Made by a program: the position numbers and the translations under genes
Shown: piece by piece, positions 56,706-64,000 of the stretch
How positions within the stretch are numbered: the first letter of the stretch is position 1
How the letters are laid out: every line of letters starts with the position of its first letter
Assembly (NCBI RefSeq): GCF_963082655.1
Contig: NC_081554.1
Span: forward strand, 58,197,756 to 58,261,755
Reading direction: 5' to 3'
Origin: Stomoxys calcitrans
Lineage: Eukaryota > Arthropoda > Insecta > Diptera > Muscidae
Length of the DNA stretch: 64,000 bases
Notes under the pieces: model-generated
Database searches by the model: none
What the model saw: only the letters and a program-made list of their open reading frames with translations
What the model was told of the DNA's origin: nothing

Positions 56706-58330
56706 ATGCCGTATCGGTTCAGATTTAAATATAGCTCCCATATAAACCGATCTCCCGATTTGACTTCTTGAGCCCTTACAAGACGCAATTTTCGTCCGAT
56801 TTGGTTGAAATTTTGGATGTGGTGTTTTGTTATGACTTCCAACGACGGTGTCAAGTTCGGTCCAAATCGGTCTATAATCTGATATAGCTGCCATATAAAC
56901 CGATCTCACGATTTGACTTCTTGAGCTCCTGAAAGCCGCAATTTTCGTTCGATTTGGCTGAAATTTTGAATGTAGTGTAGTGTTATGACTTCCAACGACG
57001 GTGTCAAGTTCGGTCCGAAACGGTCTATAACGTGATATAGCTCCCATATAAAGCGATCTCCCGATTTGATTTCTTGAGTCCTTACAAGCCGCAATTTTTG
57101 TCCGATTTGGCTGAAATTTTAGATGTAGTATTCTGTTATGACTTACAACAACTGAACCAAGTGCGTTCCAAATCGGTCTATAACATGATATAGCTCCCAT
57201 ATAAACCGATCTCCCGATTTGACTTCTTGAGCCCCTGGAGGCCGCAATATTTGTCCGATTTGGCTGAAATTTTGCATGTGGTGTTCCGTTATGACTTCCA
57301 ACAACAGTGTCAAGTACGGTCCGACTCGGTCTATAACCTGATATAGCTCCCATATAGACCGATCTCCCGATTTGACTTCTTGAGCTCCTGACAGCCGCAA
57401 TTTTCGTTCGATTTGGCTGAAATTTTGAATCTAGTGTAGTGTTATGACTACCAATAACTGAGCCTAGTACGAAGCAAATCAGTCGATAACCTGATATAGC
57501 TCCCATATAAACCGATCTCCCGATTTGATTTCTTGAGCCCCTGGAGGCCTCAATATTTGTCCGATTTGGCTGAAATTTTGCATGTAGTGTTCTGCTACGA
57601 CTTCCAACAACTGAGTCCAGTAGGATTCAAATCGCTTTATAACCTGATCTGACTCCCATATAGACCGATCTCCCGATTTGACTTCTTGAGCTCCTGGAAG
57701 CCACAATTTTCGTTCGATTTGGCTGAAATTTTGAATCTATTGTAGTGTTATGACTTCCAATAACTGAGCCTAGTACGAAGCAAATTGGTCTATAACCTGA
57801 TATAGCTCCCATATAAACCGATCTCCCGATTTGACTTCTTGAGCCCCTGGAGGCCTCAATATTTGTCCGATTTGAATGAAATTTTGCATGTAGTGTTATA
57901 TTATGACTTCCAACAACTGTGTCGAGTAGGGTCTAAATCGGTCTATAACCTAATATAGCTCCCATATAAACCGATCGCCCGATTTGACTTCTTGAGCCCC
58001 TGAAAGCCGCAATTTTTCTCCGATTTGCCTGAAATTTTGCATGTGGTGTTCCGTTATGACTTCCAACAACAGTGTCAAGTACGGTCCGAATCAGTCTATA
58101 ACCTGATATAGCTCCCATATAGACTGATCGCCCGGTTTGACTTCAGGAGCTCTTACAAGCCGCAATAATTATTCTATTTAGCTGAAATTTTGCATGAAGT
58201 GTTCTGTAACGATTTTTGTCCAATTTAGCTTAAATTTTGCATGTGGTGTTCTGTTACGACTTCCAACAACTATGCCAAATACAGTTCAAATCAGTCTATA
58301 ACCTGATATAGCTTCCAAGTAAACCGGTCT
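56706..58330 (-). repeat. 153-bp array, inverted orientation
   Basis: The block AGCTCCCATATAAACCGATC recurs with its CCC at 57043, 57196, 57349, 57502, 57655, 57808, 57961 and 58114, which is exactly 153 bp in every step. Earlier units at 56737 and 56889-56890 are within a base of this spacing. Because 153 is divisible by three, one minus-strand frame stays open for 292 codons (57506 to 56628) as a 51-residue repeat. The right end near 58.3 kb is disturbed. Neither head nor tail module is visible. Confidence 0.88.
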
Positions 58331-59240
58331 CTCGATCATCGTCGTTCGGTTCGTAGAAGCTTTCTAGTTTGACAGAAGTTTGGTGTGTAGAATAAAATTA
58401 TGGTTTGTGACCCAGTCTTGCTTTCACATATTTATTTACTGGCAACATTATTGACTTTCTAGCCTAAAAGCACATATGGCTTTCTACATTACAGATATCT
58501 GCGTGTGTGTGTGTGTGCTTGTTAATATTTAATGCACAAACATTCACTTCATTTATTATTTATATTTAATATTTACTACAATGCCTGCACATGCCTAGAA
58601 TGCCCAGTGACCCCACTGCGTTCGTTGCATATTTTAAAATTATTATTTTATTTAATTACTTTGGTTTTTGTGTGGCGTAGGGGGTCTCTTTTTGTTTACA
58701 TAAAGTTCAACTAATTGATGCAAAAAAATGTTTTTTTGTTTATTGTTTATTATATGAACATATATCAAAATTCTTCTTTTCGAATAATAAACACTGTCGC
58801 TTTTTCGAGGTAAGTGTTTTCGCGTGTTTGTGTGTGGGTGTGGGTGTGTGAGTATGGAATGTAGCTGCAATGAACCATTGTTTTGTAGAGTACCATGTGA
58901 CGCATGAGTAATTTAATTTATTAGCAATTTGAAATGCTCATACGCTATGAGGTACTGCATGGAGTTTAACATTTGAGGCGAACCAAAAAATATTCATACG
59001 ACCAAGGGTACAACAAAAGAATTAATCAACAATTGTCATGACAAGTTCATATTAAAAAATAAAATTCAATAAAAAATGAAAATAGTTGTGTAGGGATTTT
59101 TTCAAGCTTTTATATGTTACCTTAAATACTTAGCATGAATGAGCAAGCCATACCTGTAAATAAAGTGGAAAAGGACAAAAATCAGTTAGTTGAAAATATA
59201 TAAAAAAAAAATGTCTATAAAATTAAACAAAAAAAAACAA
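58331..59240. other. AT-rich non-coding DNA
   Basis: It has GT runs near 58504-58518 and 58828-58850. Open frames of 60-72 codons are not recognisable. Confidence 0.55.
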
Positions 59241-59244
59241 AAAA

Positions 59245-60395
59245 ACAAGTTAAAAGGGCTAAGCTAGACTGGGTCGAATCTTGGGAAGCCACCACCATGG
59301 ATTCTGCTAAAAATTAACACAAACTGAATTTAATTGTAGGGCATAATTTTATTTTGCGTACCAAATGTGTAATGTGAATTTCTGTGAAAATTCCTATAAC
59401 AAAATTTAAATGAAATTTGCACTAAAGACAAAGTTTCAGAAAATTTTCTCTTAAGACAAACTTTGCATGAAATTTTCTTTAAGGACAAACTTTTACTGAA
59501 ATTTTCTCTAATTGGATAATTTCCATATTGACAAAAAAAATGTTCATAACTCACTGTCCCAAATTTGGGCGAAATCGGACAATAAATACGCCTTTTATGT
59601 GGTAAAAACCTTAATTCGAGAGATCGGTCTATATGGCAGCTATATTCAAATTTGGACCGATCTGGACCAAATTAAAGAAGGACGTCGAAGAGCCTAACAC
59701 AACTCACTGTCCCAAATTTCAGCAACATCGGACAATAAATGCGCCTTTTATGGGTCTAAAACCTAAAACCGAGAAATCGATCTATATGGCAGCTATATCC
59801 AAATCTTTACCGATCTGTGCCATATTGCAGAAGTATGACAAGGGGCTTAACTTAACTCACTGTCCCAAACTTCATGAACATCGGACAATAAATGCGCCTT
59901 TTATGGGCCTAAAACCTAAAACCGAGAGATCGGACTATATGGCAGCTATATCCAAAACTGAACCGATAAGAGCCAAATTGACGAAGGATGTCGAAGGGCC
60001 TAACACAACTCACTGTCCCAAATTTCAGCAAAATCGGATAATAAATGTGGCTTTTATGGTCCCAAGACCCAAAATCGGAGGTTCGGTCTATATGACAGCT
60101 ATATCCAAATCTGGACCGATCTGGGCCAAATTGACAAAGGATGTCGAAGAGCCTAACACTACTCACTGTCACATATTTCAGCAAAATCGGATAATAAATG
60201 TGGTTTTAATGGGTCCAAGACCCTAAATCGGAGGTTCGGTCTATATGACAGCTATATCCAAATCTCGACCGATCTGGGCCAAATTGACGAAGGATGTCGA
60301 AGAGCCTAACACAACTCACTGTCTCATATTTCAGCAAAATCGGATTATAAATGTGGCTTTTATGCTCCCAAGACCCTAAATTGGCCGATCGGTCT
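59245..60395 (+). mobile_element. Modular array element with eroded type A head
   Basis: The head is AACAAGTTAAAAGGGCTAAG, then GGGTCGAATC and ACCACCATGGATTCTGC at 59290-59310. A short satellite C-like stretch (TGAAATTTTCTTTAAGGACA) occupies 59330-59520. The array core AGCTATAT then recurs at 59638, 59791, 59944, 60097 and 60250, exactly 153 bp each. One frame stays open for 197 codons (59633-60226) for that reason. The tail is lost after 60395. Confidence 0.82.
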
Positions 60396-60546
60396 ATATA
60401 TAGATATAGGCTATAGATATAGATATAGTCGGACATAGCCCATCTTCGAACTAAACCTGAGTACGTCGATGTGAATGGCAAATGGTTCCAATTTCGAAAT
60501 GGGTCTCATATGAAATGCTCTTTCTCTCTCTCTTTTATACTCTACA
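60396..60546. other. Spacer with TATAGATA repeat
   Basis: Short TATAGATATA repeats lie at about 60400-60428 and a CTCTCT run near 60521-60533. It separates two array elements that face each other tail to tail. Confidence 0.5.
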
Positions 60547-62510
60547 CCACTACCGTCGTACAGGGTATTATAGATTTGTACATTTGTTTGCAACACTAAG
60601 AAGGAGAAGAGCCAGACCCATCGATAAGTATACGGATCAGCTAAGAATCACTTCCTGATTCGATTTAGATATCTCCGTCTGTCTGTCTGCCCATGTATTC
60701 TTGTAATCAAGGTAAAGGTCGCATTTGTTGTCCGATTTTCAGAAAATTTTGCATAAGTCTCTTTTTTGGTCCGAGGACAAATGCAATTGATTTTGAAAAA
60801 AATCGGTCCAGATTTAGATATAGCTCCCATATATATCTTTCATCCGATGTGACCTTCTAAAGCTGTAGAAGCCACAATAATGGTTCGATTCTTCCAAAAT
60901 TTTGTGCGAGGTGTTTTATTTGACCTTTACATAGATGTTCCAAATTTTGTCAAAATCGGTCCAGATTTAGATGTAGGTCCCATATATATCTTTCATCCGA
61001 TATGGAAGTTTAAGACTGTAACAGCCAAAATTTTTGTCCAATCTCCCCATAATTAAGCACAAGGTGTTATATTTGGCGTCGTAATATGTGCGCAAAATTT
61101 CATAAAAATCTGTCCAGATTTAGATATAGCTCCCATATATATCTTTCATCCGATATGGTCTTTTAAGGCTGTAGAAGCCACAAATTTTGTCTGATCTTTA
61201 CAAAATTGGCAAGAGATGATTTATTAGACTTCTACATATGTGTCTTAAATTTCGTCAAAATTGGTCCAGATTTGGATATAGCTCCCATATATATCTTTCA
61301 TCCGATGTGACCTTCTAAAGCTGTAGAAGCCACAATTTTGATCCGATCCTTACAAAACTTGGCGCGAGGTGTTTCATTTGACGCCCCCAATATGTGCGCA
61401 AAATTTCATTGAAATCGGTCCAGATTTAGATATAGCTCCCATATATATCTTTCATCCGATATGCCCTTTTAAAGCTGTAGGAGCCACAATTTTAGTCCAA
61501 TCTTTACCAAATTTAGCATAATATGTTTCGTGTGACGTCTTAATACGAGTGCAAAATTTCATCGTAATTGGTTCAGATTTAGATATAGCTCCCACATATA
61601 ACCTTCATCTGATTTGATCTATTAAGGCTGTAGAAGGCACAATTTTGGTCCGATCTTTACCAAATTCGGCACGAAGTGCTTTTTGTGACGTCCCAATATG
61701 TGTTCAAAATTTCATCAGAATCGTATAAGATTTATATATATCTCTCATATATATCTTTCATCCGATATGGTCTTTTAAGGCTGTAGAAGGCACAATTTTG
61801 GTCAGATCTTTACCAAATTTGGCACGAAGTGCTTTTTGTGACGTCCCAAGATGTGCGCAAAATGTCATTAGAATTGGATCCGATTTATATATAACTACGA
61901 TATATACCTTTCATCCGATATGATTTTTTAAGGCTGTAGAAGGCATAATTTTGGTCCGATCATTATCAAATTTGGCACGAAGTGCTTTTTTTGACGTCCT
62001 AGTATGTGTGCAAAATTTCATCAGAGTCGGATCAGATTTATATATAGCTCCCATATATTTTTTTTATCCGATATGCCCTTTTAAAGCAGTAGTAGCAACA
62101 ATTTTGGTCTTATCCTTACAAAATTTTGCAGGATATGATTTATTTGACGTCGCACAAGATGAAAAAAATGTCATCAAAATCGAACCATATTTAGGTAAAG
62201 TTTCCATATATATCTTCTATGCGTTTCAACTTTTAAGGCTGTAGTAGCTACAATTTTGGTCCGATCGGGACAAAATTTTTGTGCGAATCAGATTTGGACA
62301 AAACTCCCATATATATCGTATATGCGTTTCGACTTTAAAGGCTGTAGAAGCCACAATTTTCGTACCATCGTAAGAAAATCGTAGAAGGTTCTATTCGATA
62401 TTTCAATAGGTATGCAAAATTAAAGTCTGACTAAATTTGGATATAAGTATTAAGTATACTCGGTGGTGTGGGGTATTATATAGCCGGCTCCGCTCGACTT
62501 TTGCCTTTCC
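60547..62510 (-). mobile_element. Modular array element, complete inverted copy (type B head, type 2 tail)
   Basis: At the left, CGTACAGGGTATTATAG, TTTGTTTGCAACACTAAG and GATCAGCTAAGAATCACTTC are the reversed type 2 tail, with a short CCGTCTGTCTGTCTG run. The array block CCCATATATATCTTTCATCC recurs with its CCC or equivalent at 60826, 60979, 61133, 61284, 61438, 61591, 61744, 61897 and 62050 (151-154 bp steps, mostly 153). The right end carries head B: CGGTGGTGTGGGGTATTATA, then TAGCCGGCTCCGCTCGACTT and GCCTTTCCTTACTGG. The element is about 1.96 kb. Confidence 0.82.
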
Positions 62511-62660
62511 TTACTGGTTTTCTAAATCGGTCTATAGACTGATATATCCCTCATATGAACCAATCTCCCGCCATATGATTTTGAACCCCAAGAAACCGCA
62601 GTAATACTCCTTTTTGAACGAAATTTTGCAAGTAATGTCTTTGAACCTTTCAATATTTCG
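62511..62660 (-). mobile_element. Array-element fragment, inverted
   Basis: TCTAAATCGGTCTATAGACT, CCTCATATGAACCAATCTCC and GAAATTTTGCAAGTAATGTC form about one unit of the 57-kb array type. Confidence 0.65.
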
Positions 62661-63280
62661 GATCACAACCTCCATAGCAAATTCTAGGATATTACTTTAC
62701 ACATTATGCTCTGGTGGTATTCAAAATTACCATCCATTTGTTTCCTACAGCTGCCCATGGGTTAATATGTGTCATCATCTCAATGTACTATGCACTTGAC
62801 TGTCGATCTTCGACACATTCGTTGATGTTGCTCCTTTGCCAAGATAATCTTGTTTTGATGTTGGATTTCGCGGAAAATGCAAAGACAACAGTGAGAAATA
62901 TTTCTTTGTGTATTCATTCAGTCAATAAGATATATTTTAATGAGTTGAAGATAAAATTGGATGACAAATGCCACAAAATGAAAAGAAAAAAATAGATTTT
63001 TCTATGCCTTATTTTCATTATAATGAAAAAATGTTTTGGAAGAATAAATCATCCATAAATGTTGGCATTCAATAAGGGCGACTTGAACCGATGCAAAAGG
63101 ACTGAAAATTTTTGTATGCCCATAACCATAGATATTTTTAAGAACTTTATGTTAACGCCAAGTCAGTAGGTTCATTGATGTACCGTATGGAGAAAACTTT
63201 TCCTTTTCGCTTTGAGAAAGTTTTTTCTGCCACAAATATAGCAGGAATTCCTAACTTCAATTTATTTTCATTTAAATCGA
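62661..63280. other. Non-coding DNA, nothing recognised
   Basis: A 93-codon open frame at 62714-62995 ends in a lysine run. It has no recognisable domain and is not called. Confidence 0.5.
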
Positions 63281-64000
63281 AACAAGTAAAAAGGCATTAA
63301 GTTCGGCCGGACTGAACTTTGGATACCCACCACCTCGGGTGTATATGCCCCTTTTGCCACAATCTATTGAAAATTGGATAACTTATGCAACCAAATTCGG
63401 CACGGACATTGAGTGGTTCAATAAATATAAGTCATTGTTGAATTTTCTATTTCAAATTTCAGCGAAATCGGATAAAAATAAAGCTTTTATGGGCTTCAGA
63501 CCCTTTATCTGGAGATCGGTCTATATGGCAGCTATATTTTAATATAGTCCGATCTGAACCATATTTGGGTAGGATGTTGAGTGGCTTAAAATTGCGCACT
63601 ATTCCAAATTTCAGCGAAATCGGATGAAAAATAAAGCTTTTATGGCCTTCAGACCCCTTATCGGGAGATCGGTCTATATGGCAGCTATATCTAAATATAA
63701 TCCGATCTGTACTATATTTGGGTAGGGTTTCGAAAGGCTTAAAATAACTCACTGTTGCAAATTTCAGCGAAATCGGGTGATAAATAAAGCTTTTATGGCC
63801 TTCAGACCCTTTATCGGGAGATCGGTCTATATGGCAGCTATATCTAAATATAGTCCGATCTGAACCATATTTGGGTCGGATGTTGAGGGGCTTCAAATTG
63901 CACACTGTTCCAAATTTCAGCGAAATCGGGTAATAAATAAAGCTTTTATGGGCTTCAGACCCTTTATCGGGATATCGGTCCATATGGCAGCTATATCTAA
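63281..64000 (+). mobile_element. Modular array element with type A head, cut by window edge
   Basis: The head is AACAAGTAAAAAGGCATTAA, then an AGTTCGGCCGGACTGAACT dyad at 63300-63318, then GGATACCCACCACC. The array core AGCTATAT recurs at 63530, 63683, 63836 and 63989, exactly 153 bp apart, and continues past the right edge. Confidence 0.85.

Noticed and set aside
56111..56728. 205-codon frame in the GC-rich island
   Set aside because: The GC-rich DNA has few stops. The two 270-bp copies fall into different frames along their length and no domain is recognised.

Overview
The window looks like nuclear DNA of a higher fly, most likely a muscoid (calyptrate) dipteran. The reasons are its AT-rich composition, tRNA-derived SINEs with internal Pol III boxes, mariner-type MITEs flanked by TA, Helitron-like fragments, and the dispersed repeat carrying an ATATGGCAGCTATAT core that I associate with muscoid genomes. 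The assignment rests on repeat style, not on a species-specific gene. I find no protein-coding gene, rRNA or functional tRNA that I can support. Every long open frame lies in a tandem repeat or homopolymer-rich DNA. The window could be intergenic heterochromatin or the interior of a very large intron.

Layout: 1-240 is a GAGTA microsatellite. 1.77-3.43 kb is a copy of a modular array element. It runs into 3.5-5.5 kb, where a CAGACGGA-type microsatellite and a SINE fragment have been amplified together. A MITE lies at 5.63 kb. At 6.94-8.30 kb two 305-314 bp direct repeats flank an inverted array element. 9.5-13.3 kb is a dimeric higher-order array. 13.3-31.1 kb is dominated by a 31-bp minisatellite (satellite A). 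It is interrupted by two SINEs, two MITEs and two islands of non-repetitive DNA, and it switches orientation at about 27.26 kb. 31.1-33.4 kb is mostly non-repetitive, followed by a fourth MITE, a Helitron-like element (33.8-35.67 kb) and a head-to-tail array element (35.78-37.37 kb). 37.70-40.04 kb is a 43-bp satellite (D). 41.0-47.0 kb is a 29-31 bp satellite (B). 47.05-49.07 kb is a GACA-type array that reverses strand twice. 50-53 kb holds a tail module, a diverged duplication, a minus-strand SINE, another Helitron-like fragment and a GTGAGT-rich palindromic stretch. 53.1-54.2 kb is a 29-bp satellite (C). 55.5-56.7 kb is a GC-rich island with internal duplications. 56.7 kb to the end is mostly array elements in both orientations.

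Two regularities stand out. First, the dispersed array elements keep a repeat length of 153 bp (or 305-306 bp dimers) in seven separate arrays whose sequences have diverged strongly; an eighth, decayed copy shows the same spacing in part. Three of the copies have a recognisable GC-rich palindromic head and a tail that acts as a seed for microsatellites. Second, the four unrelated minisatellites (A, B, C, D) share one design: each monomer is two short perfect or near-perfect dyads placed back to back. These two patterns are the best candidates for something undescribed.
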